A stretch of 64,000 nt of DNA from SZUA-309 sp965230005 (GTDB lineage Bacteria; Pseudomonadota; Gammaproteobacteria; Pseudomonadales; Azotimanducaceae). Each line of letters begins with the position of its first letter. The stretch's first letter is position 1. The notes beneath the pieces are model-generated. The model was given only the letters and a program-made list of their open reading frames with translations. It was not told where the DNA came from and made no database searches. Positions 27,476 through 36,237 of the stretch are shown here, piece after piece. The stretch lies in contig OZ245934.1 of NCBI GenBank assembly GCA_965230005.1, positions 124,001 through 188,000 of the forward strand, written 5' to 3'. The position numbers and the translations under genes are program-made.

Positions 27476-28693
27476 TCAGTCTTCCAGGGCGCTGTAGATG
27501 ATGTTTTTCAGCTGGCCGCGGAAGTTGAAGGTGGCGGAGGGCATGAGCTGCGTCATGAACACCACCTCCAGATCTTCCACAGGATCAACCCAGAAGATCG
27601 TCGACGCAGCGCCGCCCCAGTAGAAGTCGCCCTGGCCGAGTCCGCCCGCGGCGACCTCGTCGAGTGACATGGCGAAGCCGAGCCCGAAGCCCACACCGTC
27701 ATAGGCGGTTTCCGAAAATGCGCCCATGGCCATGGTCGACAGGTCTCCGTCCGGCAGATGGTTACGGGTCATGAGGTCCAGGGTCCGGCTGCCAATGATG
27801 CGCCCGTTGGGTCCTTTGCCGCGGTTCCGCAGCATTTCGCAGAATTTCAGGTAGTCGGCCGTGGTCCCCGTGAGGCCGCCGCCGCCGGAGAGGAAGGTCG
27901 GTCGGGTGAGATAGCTGCTCGTTGCTGGATCGTCGAGCAGTTTCAGCGTCTTGTCCGGGCCTCTTTCGTAGTTGGCTGCGAAACGGTGCTGCTTGTCTTC
28001 GCTGACGTGGAAGGCCGTGTCGGTCATCCCCAGCGGTTCGAAGATGTGTTCGGTGAAGTAGGCATCCAGGGTCTGGCCGGACAACGCCTCGACGAGATGT
28101 CCACAAACGTCGGTGGCATAGGAGTAGAGCCAGCGTTCGCCGGGCTGAAAGTAAAGCGGCACCCGGGCGAGCTTGTTGACGAAACTCTCCAGGGTCTCGC
28201 CCTGTTCCCGGTTGACCTGTTCAGCGCGGTAACGTTTGTCCACCGGATGTTTGGTTGCCCCATAGGACAGGCCCGTCATGTGGGAGAGCACGTGGCGGAA
28301 AGTCACTGGCTGGCGCACGGCCTCCAGCACCATGTTCTCTCCCTCGCCGCTGACGTAGACCTGCTGCTCACGCCAGGAAGGAATCACGCGATGCACGGGA
28401 TCATTGAGCTGAAAATGCCCCTGCTCGTAGAGCTGCATGAGAGCGATGGAGGTGATGGGTTTGGACATGGAGTAGATGCGGAAGATCGTGTCGTCCGTCA
28501 TCGGCAGCTGTCGTTCCCGGTCGCGGTGGCCGAAGTTCCGGAAGTAGGCCAGCTGCCCGTGGCGGGCAACGGCCACCTGGCAGCCGGCGATCTTGCCGGG
28601 ATTCAGATAGCGGGATTCGAGATGCGGGGTAATGCGCTCGAGTCGTTGTTCCGAAAAACCAGCCGCGGGCGCGTCAACGTCACTCAGATTCAT
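27476..28693 (-). CDS. beta-lactamase-related serine hydrolase
   Basis: A 405-residue class C beta-lactamase/DD-peptidase-fold enzyme (EstB-like esterase group). Catalytic SMSK (Ser75 to Lys78) follows DTIFRIY, and the Y-S-Y motif occurs at residue 190. There is no signal peptide. Such proteins often hydrolyse esters rather than beta-lactams. The gene converges with the double-hotdog gene and is divergent from the amidohydrolase. Confidence 0.9.
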   Translation of the reverse strand: MNLSDVDAPAAGFSEQRLERITPHLESRYLNPGKIAGCQVAVARHGQLAYFRNFGHRDRERQLPMTDDTIFRIYSMSKPITSIALMQLYEQGHFQLNDPVHRVIPSWREQQVYVSGEGENMVLEAVRQPVTFRHVLSHMTGLSYGATKHPVDKRYRAEQVNREQGETLESFVNKLARVPLYFQPGERWLYSYATDVCGHLVEALSGQTLDAYFTEHIFEPLGMTDTAFHVSEDKQHRFAANYERGPDKTLKLLDDPATSSYLTRPTFLSGGGGLTGTTADYLKFCEMLRNRGKGPNGRIIGSRTLDLMTRNHLPDGDLSTMAMGAFSETAYDGVGFGLGFAMSLDEVAAGGLGQGDFYWGGAASTIFWVDPVEDLEVVFMTQLMPSATFNFRGQLKNIIYSALED

Positions 28694-28796
28694 CTGTGTT
28701 TCCTCCCCAATGATCGGCCGACCCTAGCAAGCAGCGTCTGGCTTGTCATGGCAGGCTCTCTTAGAGTGGATGGCCACCTCAAGCTCAGGATCTCGC

Positions 28797-30608
28797 ATGA
28801 CGCCGCCCTCAGCCGTCCGGGCCGGACCTCTCAGACTCATCATTGCACTTCTCATCAGCGCTCTGCTCATCGCCTGCGCGCCAGAACAGGAACCGATGGC
28901 AACGGAAGGCGAGGAAGCCGTTCCTGCAGCAGAGCTGGTGCTCACCGGCGGACGGATCTACACCCTGAGCTGGAGCGATCCCGATGGTGACGGTGTCCCG
29001 GCCGGGGATGCGCCCTTTGCCGGTGGCGAGTGGCGGCCCGATGCCGGCGCCGTTGCCCTTCGCGGTGACCAAATCCTGGCGGTTGGCGACGATGCCGACC
29101 TGGCTCCCCTGATTGGAGACAACACGCGGATCATCGATCTCGCTGGGGCGACTGTGCTGCCGGGGCTCATCGAGAGCCACGGTCACTATCAGGAGCTGGG
29201 TGAGCAGGCCGAGCGTATCGACGTCAGCGACGCGGTCACCGTGGCGGACATGGCCGAAGCGCTGACGGCGCGTCTGGCTGGCGCAGCACCCGGCGAATGG
29301 ATCGTTGGCGGTGGGTGGGACGAAGGGGCCTGGGCGGACGATCTGCCCACGCAGGGTCCAATCTCTGCTGTGAGTCCGGACAATCCCGTGGTGCTGCTCG
29401 GTCGCCGCGGCTTCGGTCTCCTGGCCAACCAGGCGGCCCTCGATGTGGCGGGGATTTCAGCGGAGACGCCGTCACCTTCCGGCGGTGAGATCGTCAGAGA
29501 TGCCAACGGCGAGCCGACAGGCGTGCTCCTGAATCGCGCCCGGGCGCTCATTCTCGATGTGGTTCCAGCAGCGAACCTCGAGCAGAAGAAACGCAGGCTC
29601 CGTCACGGGCTCGATGCCATCGCGGCCGGTGGCTACGTCGCCGCGCATCATGCGGGCGTGTATGCGGATTACATGCCGGCCTACGAGGCGCTGGCCACCG
29701 AAAATGCGTTACCGGTGCGGGTGGAGGTCATGCTCGCGGCCAGGCCGGAAAATCGTGAGCTCATGGAACACTGGATCGAACGGGGGCCGACACCTGTCGA
29801 TGGGCGTCGGCTCTGGGTCCGCGCGGTGAAGGCCTACTACGATGGTTCGCTCGGCTCCCGGGGCGCAAAACTCCTCGCTGATTACTCGGATCAGCCGGGT
29901 CATCGCGGGGTGTCCGGCGATGAGTACGGTTTTCCGGAAGACCTGGTCACGGCGGCCATCAACCGGGGTTTTCAGGTGGGCGTGCATGCAATTGGTGACG
30001 CGGGTAACCGGGCGGTTCTCGACTACTTCGAAGGAAACCTCGCTGACCCCGAGCATCCGTCCCTTCGACATCGCATCGAGCACGCGCAGATTGTGGCGCC
30101 CGACGACTTTGAGCGGTTCGGCCGCCTTGGCCTCGTGGCATCCATGCAACCGGGGCACGCGGTGGAGGACAGCCCCTGGGCAGAGGCCCGGGTCGGCCCC
30201 GTGCGGATTCGCGGTGGCTATGCCTGGCGCAGCCTGCGCCAGGCCGGTGTGCTGCTGATTTTCAACTCTGATCTCGCCGGGACGGACTTCGACATCTTCT
30301 ACGGCCTGCACTCGGCGATTCGGCGCACGGACCGGGAAGGGCATCCGGAGGGTGGCTGGTATGCGGACCAGGCGGTGACCATCGAAGAAGCCCTGCGGGC
30401 CTATACGGTCTGGCCGGCGCGGGCCTCCGGGAAGGAGGCCCTGACGGGCACCATCGAAGCCGGGAAGTGGGCCGATCTGACGGTTCTTTCGATCGATCCG
30501 TTCGCCACGGCGACGGCCGACCCCGCTGCGCTCCTCGACGGTGAGGCACTCATGACCATCGTGGCTGGAGAGGTGGTCCACGACGCACTGACCGAGCGCG
30601 CACAGTAG
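28797..30608 (+). CDS. YtcJ-like amidohydrolase lipoprotein
   Basis: A 603-residue metal-dependent hydrolase of the amidohydrolase 3 (YtcJ) group. The N-terminus has a signal with lipobox LLIAC, so it is membrane-tethered in the periplasm. ADLVLTGGRIYTL-type beginning and PGLIESHGHYQELG (metal site) are visible, followed by IEHAQIV. AGGA precedes the ATG. YtcJ proteins hydrolyse amides or cyclic imides; the substrate is unknown here. Confidence 0.9.
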   Translation: MTPPSAVRAGPLRLIIALLISALLIACAPEQEPMATEGEEAVPAAELVLTGGRIYTLSWSDPDGDGVPAGDAPFAGGEWRPDAGAVALRGDQILAVGDDADLAPLIGDNTRIIDLAGATVLPGLIESHGHYQELGEQAERIDVSDAVTVADMAEALTARLAGAAPGEWIVGGGWDEGAWADDLPTQGPISAVSPDNPVVLLGRRGFGLLANQAALDVAGISAETPSPSGGEIVRDANGEPTGVLLNRARALILDVVPAANLEQKKRRLRHGLDAIAAGGYVAAHHAGVYADYMPAYEALATENALPVRVEVMLAARPENRELMEHWIERGPTPVDGRRLWVRAVKAYYDGSLGSRGAKLLADYSDQPGHRGVSGDEYGFPEDLVTAAINRGFQVGVHAIGDAGNRAVLDYFEGNLADPEHPSLRHRIEHAQIVAPDDFERFGRLGLVASMQPGHAVEDSPWAEARVGPVRIRGGYAWRSLRQAGVLLIFNSDLAGTDFDIFYGLHSAIRRTDREGHPEGGWYADQAVTIEEALRAYTVWPARASGKEALTGTIEAGKWADLTVLSIDPFATATADPAALLDGEALMTIVAGEVVHDALTERAQ

Positions 30609-30669
30609 TTAGTAACCGGCAGACTTGTAACAGAACACTTTGTGAGAAAACGATGAGCGGGAGAGCACA

Positions 30670-31533
30670 ATGAAAATCGGCGTCTTCGCGACCTTCATGT
30701 CGCCTTACGGAACCCCGGAGATGATCCGGGACTTTGGTCAGCAGGCGGAAGCGGCCGGCATCGAGTCCATCTGGATGGGTGAGCACGTGGTGCTCTTCGA
30801 TGAGATGGAGTTTCCCTATCCGGGTTCCGCCGATGGCCGGATTCCCGTGCCGGAAGGGGGCGGCATGCTGGACACGGTCGCAACCTTCGGGCTGCTGGCG
30901 GGTGTCACCAGCACCGTTCGTCTCGGCACGGGGATCGCGCTGGTGCCGCAGCGCAATCCGGTCTACACGGCGAAGGAGTTTGCGACCCTGGACTGGCTCA
31001 GCGGGGGTCGCATGGATTTCGGAATCGGCGTTGGCTGGTGCAAAGAAGAGGTGCTTGCCTGCGGCTATGGCTGGGAGGACCGCGGGGCGCGCTGCGATGA
31101 GTTCCTGCAGACCATGATCAATCTCTGGACCCAGCCCGTGGCTTCCTTCGAAGGGGAGCATGTGCAGCTGGCGCCTTGCCGCATGGATCCGAAACCCGTG
31201 CAGAAACCGCACCTGCCCATCATCGTTGGCGGCCACGGCAAACGCTCCCTGCGGCGCGCGGCCGAGTTCGGCAGTGGCTGGTATGGCTTTGCCCTCGATA
31301 CAGCAACGACGTCAACGATTCTCACTCAGCTCAACGAGGCGCTGGCGAAGGCCGGCCGGAGCCGCGACGGCTTCGAAATCGTCGTGACACCGCAGACGAC
31401 GACGGATGAGGATCTGGCGGCCTATGCAGCCATGGGGGTAGACCGTCTCGTGGTCCAGCTCGGCTCCCAGAAGCCGGAACGGATTGCCGCCCGCATGGGC
31501 GAGCTGGAACGGCTCGTTGCGGCGGCTGCCTGA
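30670..31533 (+). CDS. LLM-class F420-dependent or flavin oxidoreductase
   Basis: A 287-residue luciferase-like TIM-barrel protein. It shows AEAAGIESIWMGEHVV, RLGTGIALVPQRNPVYTAKEFATLDWLSGGR and IGVGWCKEEV, the pattern of the TIGR03619-type F420-dependent family. The cofactor could be FMN or F420. GGGAGAG precedes the ATG. It follows the amidohydrolase by 61 bases. Confidence 0.9.
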   Translation: MKIGVFATFMSPYGTPEMIRDFGQQAEAAGIESIWMGEHVVLFDEMEFPYPGSADGRIPVPEGGGMLDTVATFGLLAGVTSTVRLGTGIALVPQRNPVYTAKEFATLDWLSGGRMDFGIGVGWCKEEVLACGYGWEDRGARCDEFLQTMINLWTQPVASFEGEHVQLAPCRMDPKPVQKPHLPIIVGGHGKRSLRRAAEFGSGWYGFALDTATTSTILTQLNEALAKAGRSRDGFEIVVTPQTTTDEDLAAYAAMGVDRLVVQLGSQKPERIAARMGELERLVAAAA

Positions 31534-31706
31534 CCGCTGATACCAGACCGCTAAGCATCGGTATTATCGAAGGATAGCCCAGTCTGACCCTGTTTTTTCG
31601 GCGGGGGGTGCATGGGAGAATGCGCGCGCTTTCGGGGGATGCCCGGAAGCCGCTCTCTTGAGCGCAACAGCTTGACCCCCTCAACCCCCACAAGGAGTAA
31701 CGCAGT

Positions 31707-31817
31707 ATGTGGTTGGAATGCCCCGTTCGTTCTGTCGTCCTCGGTACCGCTTCTATCATGACCGCCTGCACCGCCATTTTCCTCGGCATGAGCACGCTGA
31801 ACGCGATTCTCGCCTGA
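31707..31817 (+). CDS. 36-residue membrane microprotein
   Basis: A short reading frame of 36 codons with a strong AAGGAG 9 bases before its ATG. The encoded peptide is hydrophobic over its length (MWLECPVRSVVLG, then TASIMTACTAIFLGM) and should form one membrane helix. It lies in the 305-base gap between the LLM gene and the convergent CoA transferase. No family is recognised. The rest of the gap shows no other gene. Confidence 0.5.
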   Translation: MWLECPVRSVVLGTASIMTACTAIFLGMSTLNAILA

Positions 31818-31838
31818 TACCCGAAGCAATCGACGGCG

Positions 31839-33026
31839 TCAGATGACGCCGTCGGCGGCCAGCGCCGCAAGTTCTCTTTCTCCCAGTCCGACCAGGTTGC
31901 CGTAGACCTGGGCGTTGTCTGCGCCTGGCTCAGGGAAAAAAGCCACTTCGTGATCGTCGTAGTCTGAATAACGGATCGGGCTCGACGGCAGGACGACCTC
32001 GCCCAGGGCCGGGTGGTGCATGCGCTGGAGCATGCCCCGGGCGTGCAGGTGCGGGTCGCTGCGGACTTCCTCGAGGTTGCGCACCGGCGCCACCGGCACC
32101 TTCGCTTCGCGCAGCGCCGCGAAAGCCTTGTCTCTCGGCAGGGTGCTGCTCCAGGCTTCGATGAACCCGTCGACTTCCGACTGACGCTTCTTGCGCAGAT
32201 GAGCGGCCGCAAAGGCCGGGTCCTCTGCGAGTTCCGCTTTACCAATCGTCCGGCAGATGCTCTGCCAGTGACTTTCCGCTACGCAGATAATGGCGATCCA
32301 TCCATTGTCCGCGCAGCGGTAGCGGCCGTACGGCGCGGCGCCCGCCGGTGAGCGACCGCTGGCGCGTTCCGGCAGCTCGCCGCTCGCGTGGTAGGCGGCG
32401 AACTCCGAGCAGAGCGTGAAATACATGGCCTCGAGCATCGAGACCTCCACCCGGGTGCCGATGCCCGTTGTTGCGCGGCCGACGAGCGCCGTCATGACTC
32501 CCGCGTACATGTGAATGCCGCCCATGATGTCGCTCGGCGCGCCACCGGCGCGGGCGGGTGGCCGATCCGGATCCCCGGTCATGCTCATGACGCCGCTCGC
32601 GGCCTGAATCGTATGATCCATGGCGAGCTGGTCCCGATCGGGTCCCGAGAGACCGTAGCCGGTGCCGGATCCATAGATGAGTTTCGGATTCAGGGCGTGG
32701 AGCACCTCCCAGCCGAGCCCGAGGCCGTCCATCACGCCGGGGGCATAGTTTTCCAGGAGCACGTCCGCATCCGCGACCAGGGTTTTGAGCAGTTCCTTAC
32801 CTTGGTCATGCTTAAGATTCAGGGTGATGCTCTGCTTGTTGGAGTTCAGCATCACGAAGGACAAGGGGGTGTGGGCGCCGCCCCGGCCCCGAAGGCGCTC
32901 ACCACCCGGTGGTTCGACTTTGATGACCTCCGCACCGGCGCTGGCCATGAGGAATGCGGCGTAGGGACCCTGGTAGATCTGCGTCAGATCGACGACGCGG
33001 AGGCCTGCGAGGGGCTGGTTGCTCAT
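31839..33026 (-). CDS. CaiB/BaiF CoA-transferase family III protein
   Basis: A 395-residue family III CoA transferase. The N-terminus LRVVDLTQIYQGPYAAFLMASAGAEVIKVEPPGGERLR is typical (given in part), and the catalytic Asp lies in LAMDHTIQAASGVM. The start MSNQPLAG at 33026 is chosen because upstream residues of the longer frame have no resemblance to the family. The gene is divergent from the alpha/beta hydrolase. Substrate unknown; it is a paralogue of 13548-14807. Confidence 0.92.
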   Translation of the reverse strand: MSNQPLAGLRVVDLTQIYQGPYAAFLMASAGAEVIKVEPPGGERLRGRGGAHTPLSFVMLNSNKQSITLNLKHDQGKELLKTLVADADVLLENYAPGVMDGLGLGWEVLHALNPKLIYGSGTGYGLSGPDRDQLAMDHTIQAASGVMSMTGDPDRPPARAGGAPSDIMGGIHMYAGVMTALVGRATTGIGTRVEVSMLEAMYFTLCSEFAAYHASGELPERASGRSPAGAAPYGRYRCADNGWIAIICVAESHWQSICRTIGKAELAEDPAFAAAHLRKKRQSEVDGFIEAWSSTLPRDKAFAALREAKVPVAPVRNLEEVRSDPHLHARGMLQRMHHPALGEVVLPSSPIRYSDYDDHEVAFFPEPGADNAQVYGNLVGLGERELAALAADGVI

Positions 33027-33144
33027 GGCGGGATCTCTGCGGTGCGTGGTAAGGGTTGTGATTCTAGACCAAGATACGCAGACGGCCGGCGGCGCTACTT
33101 GCCAGGAGTCCGGACAGCAAGCCAGAGTGGGAGTGGAGAGCCCT

Positions 33145-34311
33145 GTGACGTTACTGAAAAAACTCGGTCTTGGCCTCGCGGTGATCCTCGTGGTCGGCAT
33201 TGTGGCCGTTGCCATCACCTACCAGGTCACGGGGCCCGAGGGCCCGCCGACGGATTCCGCCAGCGCCGCCGCCCTTGCACAGGGAACCTATCCGGTCGGG
33301 CGGCGTGAGATCACCTTCGTCGACGCCAGCCGGCCGACGCCGCCGAATGGCGACTACGAAGGCGCGCCGAGCCGCACGCTCCTTACCGCGCTCTGGTATC
33401 CGGAGGCGGAGGTGCCCGGGGGGAGCCCGCTGGTCGTCTACAGCCATGGTTTCATGTCCAATCGCGAAGGCGGCAGCTATCTTGCCGAGGCTCTGGCTGC
33501 CCGGGGTTACGTGGTGGTCGCGGCTGACTATCCCCTGTCTAACGGGCAGGCGCCGGGTGGTCCGAATGCGGCGGACGTGGTCAATCAGCCGGGCGACGTG
33601 AGCTTTCTGATCGACAGCGTGCTGGCCCTCGAAGGCAGCGACAAACCCTTCCCGGGAACGGTGGATGCAGCCCGGATTGGCGTTGCCGGTTTGTCTCTCG
33701 GCGGCCTCACATCAACCCTCGCCGGATATCACCCGCGCTGGTACGACAAACGGATTCGGGCCGTCATCTCCATTGCCGGTCCCGCCGCCATGTTCACCCG
33801 GCGCTTCTTTACGACGAGCGCCGCCCCGTTTCTCATGATCGGTGGCACCGAGGACGCCATTGTCGACTTCGCCACGCATGCGGCCATCATTCCGGAGCGG
33901 GCGCCGCAGGGGACGCTGCTGACCATTCGCGATGGATCGCACGTTGCCTTCGCGGACCCGGCGGAGCCAGCCATGCGTTTCATGGCCCATCCGGACAACC
34001 TGGGCTGCATGGCGCTCACCGCAGCGGGCGCCGGCGACGGCGAGGCAGAGGCGCCGCCGGCGGAGAACCCCTTCAGCGCGCTTGGCGACTTCGCCGACGG
34101 CATCAACCCGGAAGCCACGGTGCTGGAGATCTGCGCCAGGCCCCTCGGTAACGCGCTCCATCCGGGCCGGCAGCAGCTGATCACAACGGTCGGTGTCCTG
34201 AGTTTCTTTGCGTCTCACTTTGCCCTCGAGGCCGACGAGCGCCAGGCTGCCCGGGAGCTCCTGCAGCAGGAAATGGCCGAAGACTTCCCGGAAGTCTCCG
34301 TGCAGCGTTGA
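33145..34311 (+). CDS. membrane-anchored alpha/beta hydrolase
   Basis: A 388-residue protein with an N-terminal membrane anchor (KLGLGLAVILVVGIVAVAITYQV) and an extracytoplasmic alpha/beta hydrolase domain like platelet-activating-factor acetylhydrolase or dienelactone hydrolase. Oxyanion region YSHGFMSNREG, nucleophile GLSLGG, and a His in DGSHVAF are visible. GTG at 33145 with GGAGAG upstream is preferred to the ATG at 33019, which lies opposite the divergent CoA transferase start. The aldolase gene follows by 16 bases. Confidence 0.87.
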   Translation: MTLLKKLGLGLAVILVVGIVAVAITYQVTGPEGPPTDSASAAALAQGTYPVGRREITFVDASRPTPPNGDYEGAPSRTLLTALWYPEAEVPGGSPLVVYSHGFMSNREGGSYLAEALAARGYVVVAADYPLSNGQAPGGPNAADVVNQPGDVSFLIDSVLALEGSDKPFPGTVDAARIGVAGLSLGGLTSTLAGYHPRWYDKRIRAVISIAGPAAMFTRRFFTTSAAPFLMIGGTEDAIVDFATHAAIIPERAPQGTLLTIRDGSHVAFADPAEPAMRFMAHPDNLGCMALTAAGAGDGEAEAPPAENPFSALGDFADGINPEATVLEICARPLGNALHPGRQQLITTVGVLSFFASHFALEADERQAARELLQQEMAEDFPEVSVQR

Positions 34312-34327
34312 GCTGAGAGGGACCCTG

Positions 34328-35125
34328 ATGATTCTCGAAAACCATCTCAGAGCGAAGCTCGATGCGGGCCTGCCGACCATCGGCACCCACCTGCTCTTTA
34401 CCGACCCGGACATCGCCGAGCTCGTAGGTGATCTCGGCTGCTTCGATTACGCGGAATTTGCCGCCGAGTATTCGACCCTCGATCACAGCAATCTCTATCA
34501 CCTCGCGCGGGCGGCACAGTGCGGCGATCTCCCGCTCATGATCAAACCGGATCAGGAGGGCCAGGGCTTCTGGACTCAAGCTGCCCTGGGTGCCGGGTTC
34601 AAGGCCGTGCTCTTCACGGACATCCGTACCGTCGCCGACGTCGAAGCCTGCCATGCGATCATTGCGCCCGACACGCCAGCGCACGGTGGGCGCATGGGCG
34701 TGAAGCTGCGCCGCCCGGCGCTCATGAGCTACGACACGGATGCGTATCTCCGGGATCTGGAAGCGACGGTGTTTGCCATCATGATCGAGAAGAATATGAC
34801 GCTCGAGAACCTCGATCCCATCCTCGAACGGGCCCGTGAACTGGGCGTCGACATGACGCAATGGGGGCCCGCGGACTTCGGTTTTTCCCGCGGCGAGCCG
34901 GGCCTCATGGGCACGCCGGAGATTCGCCCCTTCGAAGCGCAGGTGATCGAAAAGTCCCTCAAATACGGTCTGCGTCCGCGAATCGAGATCGGTGCCGTGG
35001 AACAGGCCCGTCGCTACCTCGACCTTGGCGTGAAGGACTTCTGCATCGGCTGGGATCGCTTCATTCTCAGGGCACAGCTCGGTGAACTCGTTAGCGGTCT
35101 GCGCGATCTGCTGGACGGCGCCTGA
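34328..35125 (+). CDS. HpcH/HpaI aldolase family protein
   Basis: A 265-residue TIM-barrel protein of the HpcH/HpaI class II aldolase superfamily (2-keto-3-deoxy-acid aldolases). The region VEACHAIIAPDTPAHGGRMGVKLRR and metal-site-like acidic residues (CFDYAEFAAEY) support it. The N-terminal GLPTIGTHLLFTDPDIAELVGDLG is close to the family consensus. It follows the hydrolase with 16 bases between, suggesting one operon. Pyruvate or acetaldehyde release from a hydroxy-keto acid is likely. Confidence 0.8.
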   Translation: MILENHLRAKLDAGLPTIGTHLLFTDPDIAELVGDLGCFDYAEFAAEYSTLDHSNLYHLARAAQCGDLPLMIKPDQEGQGFWTQAALGAGFKAVLFTDIRTVADVEACHAIIAPDTPAHGGRMGVKLRRPALMSYDTDAYLRDLEATVFAIMIEKNMTLENLDPILERARELGVDMTQWGPADFGFSRGEPGLMGTPEIRPFEAQVIEKSLKYGLRPRIEIGAVEQARRYLDLGVKDFCIGWDRFILRAQLGELVSGLRDLLDGA

Positions 35126-35233
35126 GCCTGATCCGGGCCGCCCGCCGCGCCGCACCCGATTGCCGAAGCCCTTTGAACGCAAGCTGCGGGGGCCGTGACC
35201 TACTTCCTGTAGAGCGGAACAGGGAGACACCTC

Positions 35234-35377
35234 ATGGCTGGAAAGCGACCTCTGAGCCGCAGGCTGGCGGCACCGCTGCTGCTCGCGGCTACGCTCAGCG
35301 GCTGCGCCACCGTCGGCTGCGATCTCGACCCCTTGAAGCCGAAGAAGCTGCTGACCTGCGAGATGCCCCTGGGTTGA
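35234..35377 (+). CDS. 47-residue small lipoprotein
   Basis: A short gene of 47 codons encoding a signal peptide with lipobox LSGC at residue 24 and a short mature part with two further cysteines (CDLDPLKPKKLLTCEMPLG). GGGAGA lies 6 bases before the ATG. It lies in the 326-base gap between the aldolase and the TetR gene; the rest of the gap shows nothing else. No family is recognised. Confidence 0.6.
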   Translation: MAGKRPLSRRLAAPLLLAATLSGCATVGCDLDPLKPKKLLTCEMPLG

Positions 35378-35451
35378 GACCCGTGCGGGTTGGTCAGGGC
35401 CCGGGAGGCCGATGCTGCCCGGAGGCACTGACAGGCTCGCTCACGGCTCGG

Positions 35452-36159
35452 TCAGCGTCCGTTGCCCTGCGCTTTTCCGTCGAGTTCCGGGCTGAGCACG
35501 TCGAGCCAGCGCTCGAGCACCTTACGTTGTCCTGCCGCGTCGAGACCGTAGCGGGCTTCGATGAGGAGGCCGCGCATCAGGCACCGGTTTGCGGTCATCA
35601 GGAGCATCACGTCTTCCCGGTCCGGGTCCGTCAGCTCGCCGTAGAAGGGCAGGAAGTGCTCGTCGATCTCCCGGATCGATGCCGCGAGCTCATCGGCGAT
35701 GCGGGCATGGAGTAAGCGGTCCGTGCGCGACGCGATGAGAATTTCCAGGAGCGCGAGATAGGCGCGCGTATTCATCAGCCGATCCCAGATATCGAGGAGC
35801 CGTTGCCGCGTGTCCGGCGGCTGGCGTGCGCTGCGGGTGGCGTTGGCATGGGCGAGGGGTCGGGCGAGGAGGTAGGCGGCCGTGCTGGCCATGAGGTCTT
35901 CTTTGCTCGGGAAGTGGTACTGAAGTGCCCCTTTCGAGACCTGCGCCTGGGCAACGACCCGGTTGATGGACGTTTCCGAGTAGCCGAGGTCGGCGAGGCA
36001 GTCGATGGTCGCCTCGCAGATCGTCTCCCGGGCCCGGGCGGATTTCAGCTCCCGTTTCCCCTGAGCCTCGCTCTGAATCTCGCTCTGCACCTCTGTCTGC
36101 ATCTCTGTCTGCGCCTCTGTCAGGGCGCGAGCATAGCGAAGGCCTCTGGCAAAAACCAT
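35452..36159 (-). CDS. TetR-family regulator with N-terminal (T/S)ExQ repeat
   Basis: A 235-residue repressor. After a 35-residue extension, the TetR helix-turn-helix follows (ETICEATIDCLADLGY, then INRVVAQAQVSKGALQYHFPSKEDLM). The C-terminus is a typical ligand-binding helical domain. The extension contains five tandem tetrapeptides (T/S)ExQ. The long antisense ORF reaching 38016 is a shadow of the AtuA-like gene; this ATG lies in the divergent intergenic region. AtuR, a TetR protein, controls the atu genes in Pseudomonas; by analogy this one probably represses the cluster from 36238. Confidence 0.88.
   Translation of the reverse strand: MVFARGLRYARALTEAQTEMQTEVQSEIQSEAQGKRELKSARARETICEATIDCLADLGYSETSINRVVAQAQVSKGALQYHFPSKEDLMASTAAYLLARPLAHANATRSARQPPDTRQRLLDIWDRLMNTRAYLALLEILIASRTDRLLHARIADELAASIREIDEHFLPFYGELTDPDREDVMLLMTANRCLMRGLLIEARYGLDAAGQRKVLERWLDVLSPELDGKAQGNGR
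36063..36122 (-). repeat. five-unit 12-bp tandem repeat coding (T/S)ExQ
   Basis: Five near-identical 12-base units at 36063-36074, 36075-36086, 36087-36098, 36099-36110 and 36111-36122 encode SEAQ, SEIQ, TEVQ, TEMQ and TEAQ (reading from the C-terminal end of the extension). They lie in the N-terminal extension of the TetR gene. Copy number may vary between strains. Confidence 0.9.
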
Positions 36160-36169
36160 ACGAGTGTAT
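36158..36169. promoter_or_regulatory. possible operator between tetR and AtuA-like gene
   Basis: An ATAC-GAGT-GTAT inverted repeat overlaps the tetR start codon in the short 78-base divergent gap. A TetR-type site here could control both genes, but the arms are only four bases long, so this is weak. Confidence 0.3.
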
Positions 36170-36237
36170 TGTTTTGGTCGGCGCCTCTGGTACGCTAGCG
36201 GCGGGACTGTGATTCGGGGACTTCCCGGGGGAAGAAC

